Made by a program: the position numbers and the translations under genes. A stretch of 64,000 bases of DNA from Hypoxylon rubiginosum. Taxonomy: Eukaryota; Ascomycota; Sordariomycetes; Xylariales; Hypoxylaceae. Shown here in pieces: positions 34,007-45,125 of this stretch. The stretch covers positions 1,550,001-1,614,000 of the forward strand of contig CADCXA010000029.1 in the NCBI GenBank assembly GCA_902806565.1, given 5' to 3'. The notes beneath the pieces were generated by a model. It was not told the DNA's origin. It saw only the letters and a list, made by a program, of their open reading frames with translations, and did not search any database. Every line of letters begins with the position of its first letter. The first letter of the stretch is position 1.

Positions 34007-35143
34007 ATGCTCGGCATGCCTCGTGATAGAGGATTTGTACGCCGACGTCGCGTCATTATCTCCATCCCCTTTATTTTAGTCTTGCTGTACTTCAGTCCTT
34101 TCTGGCCGTCGGTACGACAATTCGGGGACCATGTGCGCCAGAAACTACCCTTCGCATACCAGTGGAAAGTCCAGCAAGACTTCGTCCCCACGCAAAACGA
34201 GCTCGACTGCATACGCGGCCGTACCCCTCGATCGAACATAGGCAGCGACGGCGAGAAAGATCCCATCCCGAACCATGTTCACTTCATCTACGGGCTTAGT
34301 AACCCGTATAATAAGCCGAGCGCCGGCACTTTCGACTTCCTCTGCTACTTGGCTGTACGAAGCGCCATTGTAGGGATGAAAGCGAAAAACATCTCTCTAC
34401 ATTATACCTATCTCGCCGATCCCCCATCTCCCGATCCGAACGCATCTCCTCTATCCAACCCTTGGATTAAACGCTTAAAAGACGATATTGCGCTCGTACA
34501 CCATACGCCAGAGGAGATGGCCGCTCTGAAGAGCTCGCCGGATGCCACCTGGCAAGCCGCACACGTATCCGATATCCTTCGATTAAAGCTTCTCCAAGAG
34601 CAGGGCGGTATCTATATGGATATGGATGCTTTCGGTTTCCGACCTTTTACCAATCTCCTAAAATCGCCACGCGACATAATACTAGGCCACGAAGGCGGAA
34701 ACCGCGGAGGACTCTGCAATGCCATCATGGTGGCCCGGAAGAATAGTGCCTTTGTCGACCGGTGGCTGAAAGAATACGACGGCGCGGACCTATCGAAAGA
34801 GTGGAATTACCACAGCGTCGTGCTACCCAAAGAGTTAGAATTGCAACACCCGGAGGAAGTCTGCACGCTCCCTCCTAGCGGCTTCTTCTGGCCGACATGG
34901 ACCTGGGACCACATCGAGTTCATGCACGAGAAGTTAGGCTCTGAGGAGGCTCGTAAATGGGCGGCCGAGATCGATAGAAACGGCGGGAGCTTATACGAAG
35001 ACCAACTGGCTTACCACGCTTGGAGCCAGATGGCTTGGGAGAGACATCTAAGCAAGCTCACACCGCAGCTCGTGAGAACGCGAGATACGAGATTTAATCT
35101 CCTAGTCCGGAATTTTCTGCAGGATGATGTTGGCGTCGCGTAA
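34007..35143 (+). CDS. DXD-motif glycosyltransferase (GT32-like, Gly_transf_sug)
   Basis: Single exon, 378 aa. A basic N-terminus precedes one membrane helix (VIISIPFILVLLYFSPFWP), giving a type II Golgi topology. The domain starts with PNHVHFIYGL, contains AAHVSDILRLKLLQEQGGIYMDMDAFG, where MDMD (about residue 205) is the metal/nucleotide-sugar DXD motif, and continues with AIMVARKNSAFVDRWL. This is the pattern of PF04488 enzymes such as Och1/Sur1-type mannosyltransferases. The acceptor is unknown. The head-to-head arrangement with a GT15 enzyme suggests a shared place in glycan synthesis, but this is inference. Confidence 0.85.
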   Translation: MLGMPRDRGFVRRRRVIISIPFILVLLYFSPFWPSVRQFGDHVRQKLPFAYQWKVQQDFVPTQNELDCIRGRTPRSNIGSDGEKDPIPNHVHFIYGLSNPYNKPSAGTFDFLCYLAVRSAIVGMKAKNISLHYTYLADPPSPDPNASPLSNPWIKRLKDDIALVHHTPEEMAALKSSPDATWQAAHVSDILRLKLLQEQGGIYMDMDAFGFRPFTNLLKSPRDIILGHEGGNRGGLCNAIMVARKNSAFVDRWLKEYDGADLSKEWNYHSVVLPKELELQHPEEVCTLPPSGFFWPTWTWDHIEFMHEKLGSEEARKWAAEIDRNGGSLYEDQLAYHAWSQMAWERHLSKLTPQLVRTRDTRFNLLVRNFLQDDVGVA

Positions 35144-35847
35144 CAGCGACATCTCTTGCCGTCTTCTCCCAATTTATGATGGACCTATGAGTACCTGTAT
35201 AGTGATAGTGTGAGATTAACGTCCGTTTCAATGATGGCATCATGTCTGGCATTCAAGGAGTCTGGTTTAGAATATTTCATGACCTCTTAGCTCTTGAGAC
35301 GAGTCACAAGTCTGTTAGTCCTTGCGGGTCAGCATCCGTGGCCGAGGACTGCCCTTAGCACCACGAGTCAGATATAGCAACGATCTGGTATATATAGGAA
35401 AATAATACCCCTTAACTTCCAACTTTTGTCGAGGGAGGCTAGGTGCGTACGTATTATATTTGTCTACGGTTCATTTATTGATTCCTTTTTCTCCATCCCC
35501 TAATTTCTGGAGTTCACGTTATGTCAATGTCAACGTCAACGGTCAGCTTACGGCTTCGAGGTCAGTACTACATAGTATCAATGTTAGGCAATTGTGTCAT
35601 TAGATACCTCTTTTGGTCAGCTTCCCGTCGTCACTATGATTCCAAGTCTCGAAATATGTTCAAGATATTCTGATTTTCGCACCCAAACTGAGACATCTGT
35701 CTCCCAAGTCCGACCTTGTAGGTAAAAACAAGCTAGTGATACAGGAATGTACAAAACAGATAAAAGGTGCAAATCAACAACCTAAGCGTTACTCCTCACA
35801 TCAAATCGGTAAGAAAAACGAGCATTCTCCAGACCACCATTCTTCAT
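35144..35847. other. intergenic, 0.7 kb, convergent 3' flanks
   Basis: Spacer between two converging genes; no gene or RNA recognised. AT-leaning stretches could hold the polyadenylation sites. Confidence 0.4.
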
Positions 35848-36288
35848 CTAACGCAAGTCCGTCTCCCAGATGAAGACGCGGTCCTCGCACTTGACGTTCT
35901 CCACGTGGGGCTCGGTCGCCGTCCACAGGACGCCGAGGACCTCGTCGGCCTTGCAGCCGACGCCGACGGTGAACTCGATGATCTTGCGGCTGCCGCGCAC
36001 GAGGCAGCCCGAGTTGGACTTGCCCGCGCAGTTGGCCCGGCCTTTCAGGTTGTCCCAGAACCCGCCGCAGAGCCCGCCGTCCTGCGCGCTGTCGACGATC
36101 AGCTGGTAGTTGTTGGAGAAGCCCCCGTTCGTGTAGCATTGGCCCGCGGCGGCCGCGGCCCGTGGGGTGGGGTCCGGGTCCCGCGAGACTATCTCGATGT
36201 CGGCGCCGTCGATCGGCGAGGCAAACAGAGTTGTCGCGAACGCTGCGGACGCGAGGGCGATCGCTAGGGGGAAGGTGTTATAATGCAT
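35848..36288 (-). CDS. small secreted cysteine-containing protein, 146 aa
   Basis: Single exon from the ATG at 36288. It has a signal peptide (PLAIALASAAFATTLFA) and a short pro-like stretch ending RDPDPTPRAAAAAG. The mature body has six Cys (QCY, GLCGG, ANCAG, SGCLV, VGCKA, VKCED), which could form three disulphides. GC-rich codon use contrasts with the flanks. No recognised domain; it resembles uncharacterised secreted proteins of plant- or insect-associated ascomycetes and could be an effector candidate. A 166-aa antisense frame is a GC-driven shadow. Confidence 0.65.
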   Translation of the reverse strand: MHYNTFPLAIALASAAFATTLFASPIDGADIEIVSRDPDPTPRAAAAAGQCYTNGGFSNNYQLIVDSAQDGGLCGGFWDNLKGRANCAGKSNSGCLVRGSRKIIEFTVGVGCKADEVLGVLWTATEPHVENVKCEDRVFIWETDLR

Positions 36289-38538
36289 TTTCGATACAGT
36301 GATTTGGTCCTGTCCCGAGAAAGTGTCCTGGAAGCTTTTTGAGATATATATATCAGAGGTTGGTATGGTATATAAGCTAGAGGTACTGTTCTCTAGATGT
36401 AAGTGATGGAATAGGAAAGTTCATCGGCTGACGACGGAAAGCAAAGCGCTTTAATATACTCGATAAATTGTCTTGGATCGACATTTTCACTTCGAGTGTA
36501 TCGCGTTCTTTCGTCGTGATTCACGCCCTCCAGAGGGGACTTTTGCTGACTTCCCACAGAGCCTTTCTACGTTATGATCTCAGAAGTATGGGTCTGTTGA
36601 AGATCCGGGTCATCCTATTTCAGCTGAATCGCCCTATATCAGTGGATTCTTGACTGGCATGGTCTTGCTACTGCACTATATATAGGTAGACATCCGCTGT
36701 GCCGCGCGCTTTCTACGGCGTGTACGCGGGAAAGGCCCAATTTTCCGAATCCCGCCGGCTTGACCCTTCCGCCATCTCGGAATGAGAAGCCGGTAGATGA
36801 AATAATTGGCCGCGGAGAAATCCTCTAACACTATCTCCCAGCTAGTCATATCTATAGCAGAAAATCAAGAGAGCCTACCAAACCATTTGACAGCTTCGGA
36901 CTATTCCACAGTCTTGAAGAAATTCTAGAGACTTATCAACGCACGTGAGCTCTCGATCGGTAGATTCTACTATGCCGCAACAAAACAGCCCCTATATTCT
37001 GGGTAATAAATGGCCCTTTGATAAACCCAGTAATGTATTCTGTGGTATGAACTCTTGTTTGCCTCATAGCCTTTTTATTTATTTCTCGGTTACCTAACTA
37101 CCTACCTATCGATTGCAATTCTATAATATTTTGTTGTTGCAAGATAAATACCAAACCCCAAGGTGCGTTTAACGAGGAATCTCCCTGAGCCACTAGCCAG
37201 CAGGTCCTTGGAATTCATGAACCATAGACCACGTTCACGCCTCAATTTTGTATTGGAATCTACGCTTGATTTTAAATAAATTTACATTTGAATTGTTAAA
37301 TATTGACGTAGCCTACGATTTGTTACCGCGGAATTACTCTGTCGTCTCTATAGTAGGGGCTAACGTCAAGGCTGATTAAACGACACCGAGCAGACTTCAA
37401 AAGTATATGAATTAGCTGGTGATTTCACACTTCTCCAGTACTCAAGTATTAATTTTGCTTGCGTGTGGTACCGATGCGCTGCTGACATTGAGCGGCACAG
37501 CAAGTGCACCGCCACCTACCAATAGCTTATTCCATCGCCTATAAAGACACGAGTCGTCTGACTATAATTAGGTTTTCCTCTTCTGTGGTCAATTATAAAG
37601 CGAGTCGACCAATACTCAGAACCTAGGTTCGGAATCCCAGCCGATGGAAGCGGAAGCGGACTATCGGGTGCTCCAACTCATTAGCTACCTAGGTGCCTAG
37701 CAGATAATCAAATTATGACTATATAACGAGACTAGAACAGGGAGATCTACCTAAGGTTTTAAGTGAGTAAATTTTCTAGTTTATGTGGCTAGTAGTGAGG
37801 TAACTGAGAGTCCGAATTCTTAGGCTTCAAGTGTCTCTCCATTGGTTTTTGCAAGGGCGTCTTCTCTCAATAACAGTTTAACTAATTTCAACACGAACTA
37901 TGGGGTATGATATCTTCAACGAATGGTTCGTATTATGCAAATTTCGTATGCTAACCCCCTTTAAGCAGTTGTCAAAGGCACACTCCTCTTTCGAGATGCG
38001 GTTAGCAGCGTTTCACTTGACACGACTATTTAGCCTTCCGGTTCTTTCCCCGGAATGAATAAGGCTATAAACTTATGTTCAGAGGCGTCTCAAGGGTTCT
38101 GCATTACGATTTACATAATTTCGGACACAATTGTCTAGAGCAGCAACTAGTCACCATAGGGTCGCAGTGTATAAGAAGCCCTGGTAACATTCAGGGGTTA
38201 ATTCTCGTGACAGAGTCTTGGCACGCATAATATACTAGTAGCATACGAGAAATTCCAACCTGACAAAGTATTAGCCTCTAATTTATGGAGACTAATTCCC
38301 CGGCTTCCTAGGAAAACGAGGATATCCACTGGCAACAACATCGTGAATAACGAGACCGGATACGTTCGCATCGACTGGTTAGCACCATGTCGAAATGCTC
38401 CCATCTTCTGGGGTCACGATGTGCCCTTCACTTAGGTTAAATAGTGCCTCATTGGCAACCCCTTTCATGATGTTGTCCTTTCGGTTTTCAGCCAACCCTA
38501 AGACGCGTCGTTCTTTACTTCCAACCCAGGCCTAAGCA
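36289..38538. other. gene-poor 2.25 kb
   Basis: The longest ordinary-GC gap in the window. No ORF with coding character, no RNA gene and no repeat of note beyond TACCTACC-type motifs near 37100 and 37690-37700. It precedes the subtilase gene, so the last few hundred bases should include its promoter. It may hold degraded sequence that I cannot read. Confidence 0.4.
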
Positions 38539-41326
38539 ATGAGAGTCCACCCCGCCTTGGCGGCCCTCCTCGGGGCGCTGACCTATACCACAAATGCCGT
38601 TGCGGCTGCAAGCGTGGACGACGCAGAAGCATCCTCAGCTGCTGTAGATGAGTCCATTGTTAAGGGGTCGTACATTGTCGAGTTCGATGGCGATGAGGAC
38701 TCCGGCGCCTTCTACCAAGACCTCGACGCGGACGGCATCGAGGTGGAGCATCATCGCATGGACATGAAGTACCAGCTTTTCAAGGGCGCCTCTTTCCACC
38801 TCAAAGGCGACGTCGCGGAACTGGAAGCGGCCGCCAGCGTGATCGCCGCCAAGCCGCGTGTCAAGAGCATCTGGCCCGTGAGGAAGATCTACTTTCCCAA
38901 GCCAGACGTGACGCATGTCGGAAGCAACGTGTCGGAGCTTCCTCAGCGCGTCAAGCGTCAAGAAGGCAACGGAAATCTGTTCACTCCGCACGTCATGACC
39001 CAAGTCGACAAGCTCTTAGCCGAGGGTTACACGGGTAAGGGCTTGCGCATCGGTCTTGTCGACACCGGCGTCGACTACACGCACCCGGCCCTCGGCGGTT
39101 GCTTCGGCAAGGGCTGCTTGATCGAGTACGGATATGACTTCAACGGAGACAATGACACGTCGCCTGTCCCGATACCAGACGATGACCCCTACGATGGGTG
39201 TATCGGCCATGGAACACATGTTGCTGGAATTATCGCCGCCCAACTCAATGAACACAACTTCACTGGTGCCGCACCTGGGGTCACGCTCGGCATGTATAAA
39301 GCGACAGGGTGCGGCGGAGAGACGACAAATGAAATGCTGCTTTCCGGTTTCCTTGCCGCCTTCGAGGATGGCAGCGACATCATCTCCTGTTCCGCCGGGG
39401 ACGACTCCGGCTGGTCTTCCGACCCTTGGGCGATGGTTGCCTCGCGGATCGCCGAGGCTGGTGTTCCCGTTATTGTGGCCCCTGGAAACTCGGGGAACTC
39501 AGGTCTATGGTACCCATCCACTCCCGCATCTGGCCTCGCCGTCACCGCGGCTGGATCAGTCGAGAATGTCGTCCTACCGTCGTTAGTAAAGGCAGCCACA
39601 TTTTCTGTAAACAACAGCACCCAAACAGAGCGCTTCGGTGTTCGATTCGGCAGCCCTTCCTTTCAGGTAAATGTCACATTGCCTCTGTGGGCTGTGAGTA
39701 ATGACACCACTTCGGAAACAGACGCCTGTGATGCGTTGCCTAACGACACGCCGGATCTATCTGACAAGGCCGTTCTGCTTCGCATGCCAACTTCAGGTTC
39801 AGATTGTACGACAGCGACTCAGGTCAAGAACCTTGCTGATAAAGGGGCTCGATATGTGCTATGGTACAGTCAGACAAATAGGTAAGCAAGCTCAATGCGT
39901 GAAACTAAGCCCTTCATGTCGAGTCAAACACTAAAAAATATTTAGTAACATCCCGGACGTTTACGCCAGTGGCGAATCGATTGAAGCTGTTGCCGGAATC
40001 CCGTCCGAGCAAGGTGCCAAGTTCATTTCATTGCTGAATGAAGGCAGCACGGTCACTGTGGATATAAACGATTGGTCGTCCGCTGGCTTGTTCATTCACA
40101 ACTTGGATAACCCAATCACCGGTGGCTACACGAGTAGATCAAGCAGCTGGGGCCCGACCCAAGAGATTGACGTTAAGCCTCAAGTCACTACTCCTGGTGG
40201 CGATATCCTATCGACGTACCCTTTGAACTTGGGAGGATATGCTGTTCTATCAGGAACTTCAATGGCAACGCCTCTGCTCGCGGCTATCTTTGCGCTCGTG
40301 GCGGAAGTCCGTGGGACTAAAGATCCGCAAGTGTTGCGTAGCTTGATTTCTTCCACGGCAAAGCCAAATGTCTGGTTTGATGGCCAGACAGCCCATAATG
40401 ATATCCTCGCACCTGTTGCGCAACAAGGAGCTGGGTTGGCGCAGGCGTGGGAAGCCGCGCACGCGACTACGATTCTCAGCGAGAGCAGCATTTCGTTCAA
40501 CGATAGTGACCACTTCGTCGCAGAGCGCACCTTTACCATCCAGAATACCGCGGCCGAGGACGTGACCTACATCCTTGGCCACACCAAGGCTTTGACAATG
40601 TACACCTTTTCTGATAACGGCGCCGATGTTCTAAGCACCACCGCCTTTCCGAATCCCACGGCAGATGGCTGGGCTGAGCTCAGCTTCGCATCGGACGAGA
40701 TAACTGTGCCCGCGGGAGGAGTCTCCGAGGTGACAGTCACACTGACGCCGCCGCAAAGCCTCAATGCAACCTTACTGCCAATCTACAGCGGCTATATTAC
40801 CCTCAACAGCACCAACGAGGAGTCCTTGGTCTTGCCGTATCTGGGTGTCTTCGGCAGCCTGCACGATACTCCCATCGTCCAAGCCGGATACGACGGCGGG
40901 GTGTTCCTTACAGACACCAATGGGCACTTCAACATCCCCTCGGCGGCCAACACCACGTTTACGCTCAACCGCCCCGACAGCAACTCGAGCTCTGCCGGCA
41001 TTATCTACCCTAAGCTTATCATCTGGCCCACGCTCGGCGCCCCTACCCTTCGCGCGGACCTCATCGCCCTGACGGATACTGGCCTGCCGACTACCAACTG
41101 GAAAGGCTACGAAACCCTCGGCCCCCTGGGAGGGTTTCCGGCGACGCTTGTCCCCCGCAACGGGGCGTCCAGCTGGTTCTACGGTGTCCTGGATGACGGG
41201 ACTATTGTACCCGAAGGCACGTACATCTTCGTCACTAGCGGCGTCAGGGTGTTTGGGGATGCTTCTAAAGAGGAGGACTGGGATGTTGTGGAGACGGTAC
41301 CTTTTGTACTCAAGTACAAGTCATGA
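38539..41326 (+). CDS. secreted subtilisin-like serine protease (S8, Vpr-like)
   Basis: Exons 38539-39881 and 39946-41326, intron 64 nt, giving 907 aa. Signal peptide (HPALAALLGALTYTTNAVAAA) is followed by an I9-type propeptide (about 40-120: GSYIVEFDGDEDSGAFYQDL onward). The catalytic triad is visible: Asp175 in VDTGVDYTHPALG, His224 in GHGTHVAGI, Ser553 in LSGTSMATP. Between His and Ser lies an insert of about 150 residues resembling a protease-associated (PA) domain. After the catalytic domain are beta-rich Fn3-like repeats (about 600-900), as in large fungal and bacterial Vpr/C5a-type subtilases. Several N-x-S/T sites suggest glycosylation. Expected role: extracellular protein breakdown. 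All catalytic residues are intact. Confidence 0.93.
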
Positions 41327-41560
41327 GGTTAAGTTACGAATGTATAAGCAGGTATCGATGAAGTTTAGCGGATTGCTGTAAAGACACTTACAAGTGCAGA
41401 TATTCATACGTACCTAGCTTCAACCTTAGGCTAGTACCTGAGGTACTACCTAACCATACAAATCAAATAGCCTTTGTCTCTACTCTCAGAAAGTCTCAGG
41501 CTGATGTATACTTCTCCTGTGCCGACTGGGTGGTAACTACAGCCTTCTTTCGCAGCCCTT
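41327..41560. other. spacer between subtilase and MFS relic
   Basis: Short non-coding spacer with TACCTAG motifs near 41410-41450. Confidence 0.4.
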
Positions 41561-41898
41561 TCATCTAGTGCAATGAGTCCGATGTCCGAGGGTATAGCCT
41601 ACCGTGCTGACTATCATGGTATCTATCAGCACGAGGAAGCTGGCAAACGCAACAGCGGCCACGATGATACCAAGCCTAACACTAGTCACATAGGAGTGGA
41701 GGCGGACTTGGGTCTGTCAGCGGAGTCCCGCTTGACTTCAGCATGTAGCTGCGTGTTATCGTCATCAGCTAGCATAGAGGTGGATAGTTTGGACGGAGAA
41801 TTTTGCGTTGGCGAGGGTGCATCCTCGCCGGAGGGTTGAACAGTGCTCCGGAGTTGACATGTAAGGATAATCAAGAAACGTAACAGAAAAGGGGTCAA
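41561..41898 (-). pseudogene. relic of an MFS transporter (N-terminal part only)
   Basis: On the minus strand, a hydrophilic leader frame (41898-41686) ends in a stop. In another frame the next bases encode RLGIIVAAVAFASFLVLIDT followed by MIVST (about 41672-41601). This matches the first membrane helix of drug-efflux MFS proteins (FLVxLDxxIVSTAIP). A GTAGGC after this point could be a donor, but no second helix or later exon can be found before the subtilase gene ends. The copy therefore has a frame break and has lost almost its whole body. It faces a damaged P450 gene, so the two could be leftovers of a secondary-metabolite or detoxification locus. The family call rests on about 25 residues. 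Confidence 0.5.
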
Positions 41899-42173
41899 CT
41901 GGAAAGATACGGTATAGAAATGGAAGGCATCAAAGATTGATAGTTAAGTATTGGATAAGACTTAAAAAAAAAAAAACGAAACATTCTTTGTGCAGATATG
42001 AAAGCTGATGAAACCTTCAAGGCTGTCAGGGATGGGTACTCAATCAACTTGTGTTCACTGCCACCGTTCCACAAGCTGTTAGGTCAAATTTCCGTTACAC
42101 ACACCCCTCTGTATAGGTACTATCAGGAGTATGCCTGAATTCCGAGCTGACTTGCTTTTTCGTTTCTCTCTAG

Positions 42174-43692
42174 GACCCGTCATTCGCATCAGCCCGTACG
42201 AGCTTCACGTCATAGACCCTGCCTTTTTCGAAAAGCTCTTCCGTCAAGATGGCCGTTGGGACAAGTATGCGTGGGTATATAAAGCATTCTTCGTCGAAGG
42301 CGCCACCATTTGGTCCGGCTTACATATAAGAGCCCCTTCGTCTGAGCCCCTGACTTTATGCTGACATGCGAATAGTACGGCGTCACACGAGCTCCACAAG
42401 GCTAGACGTCAACCTCTAAACCAGTTCTTCTCTAAGACCAAAGTCGCTGCTCGGAAGGGCATAATCGACCACAATATCACCAAATTCTGTGGTAGAGTCT
42501 CACAATTCTCTGGAAAGACCGTCAAGGTGGGAGATGCTCTAAGCGCTCTAGCGCGGGATATTTCGTGCGAGTTCATTCTGGACAAGACGTATGGAAACCT
42601 CGACCAGGAAGATTTCAACATCGCCATAACGAAAATGATCCAGGACGGGGCTGGTTTTATTTGGCGCGTATCCAAGCACCTGCGTTTTTTTTGGGCTGAT
42701 GATGAAATTGATACCCCCTTTCATTATAATGAAATTCGCCGATGATGGCACAAGGGCATTATTCGGATATATCAGGGCAAGTCATATTTGTCAGTCAATG
42801 TCCGATGAGTTTTTTTTACCACTGACACTTTGTAATAGGAGAGCGAAGAAGATAGCAAGAACCTGCTTAGCATTTCCACTACGTCGTCTCCGGTTGAATT
42901 GCCATCACGTACCATCGTCCACGAAATAGTTGACTCTAAGCTTCCTCCAGAAGAGAAAAAGTTGGCGCGTGTCCATGATGATGTAACGACTATTTCAAGT
43001 GCCGGGTTCGAGACGACCGCCAGCGTCCTGCGATTAGTCTTGTTCCACATATACAATAACCAAGAGATCCTCCGGCAGTTACGCGCTGAGATAGATACGG
43101 TTATGGAGGCATCGCTATTTAACGATGAGAAACTTGAGATTAAGAAGCTGGAGCAATTTCCGTACTTGACATCCGTGATCATGGAAGGTATGCGGCTGAG
43201 CCCTGCCATCGGGTCACGCATGGCTCGCATCGCTCCCGACAGAGACCTGTTCTATGGCAATTTTCGCATTCCAGCCGGGACGCCTGTTGGAATGACGATT
43301 ATTCTGATGCACACTGACGAGACGCTGTATCCGGCACCTTTATCCTTCAACCCCGACCGGTGGATGGATCTCGAGGAGCGGAAGAAAATGGAGGAGACCT
43401 ATGCACCATTCTCAAGAGGGACAAGAATGTGCCTCGGCATGTAGTATGTGAAACTATTTCTCATCTTTTCCTGGTCGGTTCCCTGTGCTGTCCTTGGCTG
43501 ACCCAGCTCTTTCTACTTTCTAGTCTTGCATGGGCACAGATGTACCTTATTGTTGCTCGCGTCGTCCATCTTTTCGACTTCGACTTCAAGGGCATCGAGC
43601 CCGCAGACTTTGAAATGGTGAGCGACCAGTTCGTCATCGGGACGAAAGGTAATGCCGTCCTAGATGGCTTGGTAACTCTACGAAAGGCTTGA
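42174..43692 (+). pseudogene. frameshifted, 5'-incomplete cytochrome P450
   Basis: Readable exons are 42174-42312, 42376-42776, 42839-43443 and 43524-43692. P450 landmarks: GPVIRISPYELHVIDPAFF and HELHKARRQPLNQFFSK near the start, the I-helix SSAGFETTASV, the K-helix EGMRLSPA, the PERF-like FNPDRW, and the heme-ligand loop FSRGTRMCLGM followed by LAWAQMYL. This is typical of the fungal trichodiene-oxygenase-like group. An extra base in the T8 run at 42685-42692 breaks the frame inside exon 2. The next intron begins with GC (GCAAGT, GC-AG). The N-terminal membrane anchor is absent; an ATG at 41998 could supply only a short, unconvincing first exon. A single sequencing error could mimic the frameshift, but the missing anchor argues for decay. 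Confidence 0.8.
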
Positions 43693-44414
43693 TATGTAGC
43701 ATAGTTGATTATCGCAAATTGTTTAGTACGGGAAATTGAATCGCGGTATAACCTACCTACCTCCCAGGTAGCTACCTACCAAAAGCATTTTAAATTATTA
43801 GATACCTTAGGTAGGTACCTAGTAGGAACTCACTGTAACCGTCATAAAACCTAGGTTAATGGATTGAAACTAAACATATGAGACTAACGTAGAAGTAACC
43901 AGAATGCAACTAAGAGACTTTAAGATAACTACCTACCTAGACATAAGGTCTTTGTTCTATGGTCAATGAATGATATACCCTTGAAATACATTGAATAATG
44001 ACAATATGTACCTGTAATAAGGCAAAGCCCAGAAGATTCTTTAGTTGCCCAATATTGCTGATAATATAAGGATTGTTAGTCCCCTTTCACCATAAGGGCC
44101 CTAAACTGCGCCGTGAGAAGTTACTGCAACTCTTAGGTGGAGACTGGGATATTCATTCTCGCCTGCCCACTAGTAGGTAGGTATAAATATGGGTTTCCAC
44201 CTGCTCAAAGCCCTCGTTTGTCACTTTGTTTCGAACAATTAACCACCTGGACAATGTGATTCACTGCCTTTATTTGTTGTTCCTGCTCCCCAGAGTCAAA
44301 ACTGTCGTTCCCCACAGAGCCTACGACTATCATCTAGCAGGTAAATACTATCACATTAGTGCTATTTCTTACACATCCTATTAACCTGTCGTAACTAACT
44401 CGCCCAGCACCAAT
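43693..44414. other. intergenic, dense in TACCTACC motifs
   Basis: 0.7 kb of non-coding DNA with at least four TACCTACC/GGTAGGTA blocks (about 43751-43785, 43808-43822, 43930-43940, 44172-44180). No gene seen. Confidence 0.45.
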
Positions 44415-45125
44415 ATGTCACTACCCACCGAAGATGCTGTGGTATCTATCCATACATCTTTACCACGTAGATACATATTCGTTCCGAAAGGCAATGCCTA
44501 CATAACAGGAAATTGCAGGAAGCAGACGCGCGGTGAAGGCAAGAAGGTCTACGTGGTTCACAATTCCAAGCATCAGCCGATAGGGATTCGAGTACCTTTC
44601 GCCATCTACGAGAGCGTGCTAGAAAAACACCACGAGACTCAAGAATCGCGAGCAAAATCCGTGGAGAAAAAAGACATCAAGGTGAAGGCTGATTTCCGAG
44701 CTTCCATTACTTCACAGTTCCCACAGATACCGGAGGGAGAGCTGGCGCAGATCGTGGAACACGCGACGAGGAAATACAGCAGAAGAGTAGGACGGACCGG
44801 AACTTTGGACCTCGCTAAGAAAGCACAGCTGGCTGTGCGTGCTCGCATCAGACATCTTCATACGGAATACGATAAGATGCTGGTGGATGGGGCTTCAAGA
44901 GACGACGCGAGAAGTCAGATTTACAGAAAAGTCAATGATGTTGCTATGAAATGGGGGTGGAAATCGAAGTCCAACCGACACAGCGAGACCTCTTCAGCAG
45001 GAATCCGCAGTACTACAACACAAACGGTTAAGAAGGCGTGTGCCGGTGACAGCCGCCGTGCTAAGATGCCTGGGCGTCGACTATGGAAGGAGAAGAAGCG
45101 GGCGAAGAGACAGGAAAGGAAATGA
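44415..45125 (+). CDS. DUF2293-domain protein
   Basis: Single exon, 236 aa, from the ATG at 44415. The middle (about 90-180) matches the DUF2293 pattern (PF10056): QFPQIPEGELAQIVEHATRK, then GRTGTLDLAKKAQLAVRAR, IRHLHTEYDKMLVDGASRD and DARSQIYRKVNDVAMKWGW. The N-terminal part contains a short beta-rich segment (RYIFVPKGNAYITGNCRK), and the C-terminus is strongly basic (KEKKRAKRQERK), suggesting a nuclear or nucleic-acid-associated protein. Family function is unknown. It is unrelated to the damaged P450 upstream as far as can be seen. Confidence 0.8.
   Translation: MSLPTEDAVVSIHTSLPRRYIFVPKGNAYITGNCRKQTRGEGKKVYVVHNSKHQPIGIRVPFAIYESVLEKHHETQESRAKSVEKKDIKVKADFRASITSQFPQIPEGELAQIVEHATRKYSRRVGRTGTLDLAKKAQLAVRARIRHLHTEYDKMLVDGASRDDARSQIYRKVNDVAMKWGWKSKSNRHSETSSAGIRSTTTQTVKKACAGDSRRAKMPGRRLWKEKKRAKRQERK

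Noticed and set aside
35767..36267. 166-aa plus-strand frame
   Set aside because: Antisense of the small secreted protein, which has a proper signal peptide.
41573..41839. 88-aa plus-strand ORF over the MFS relic
   Set aside because: The minus strand holds the recognisable membrane-helix sequence; the plus frame has no family features.
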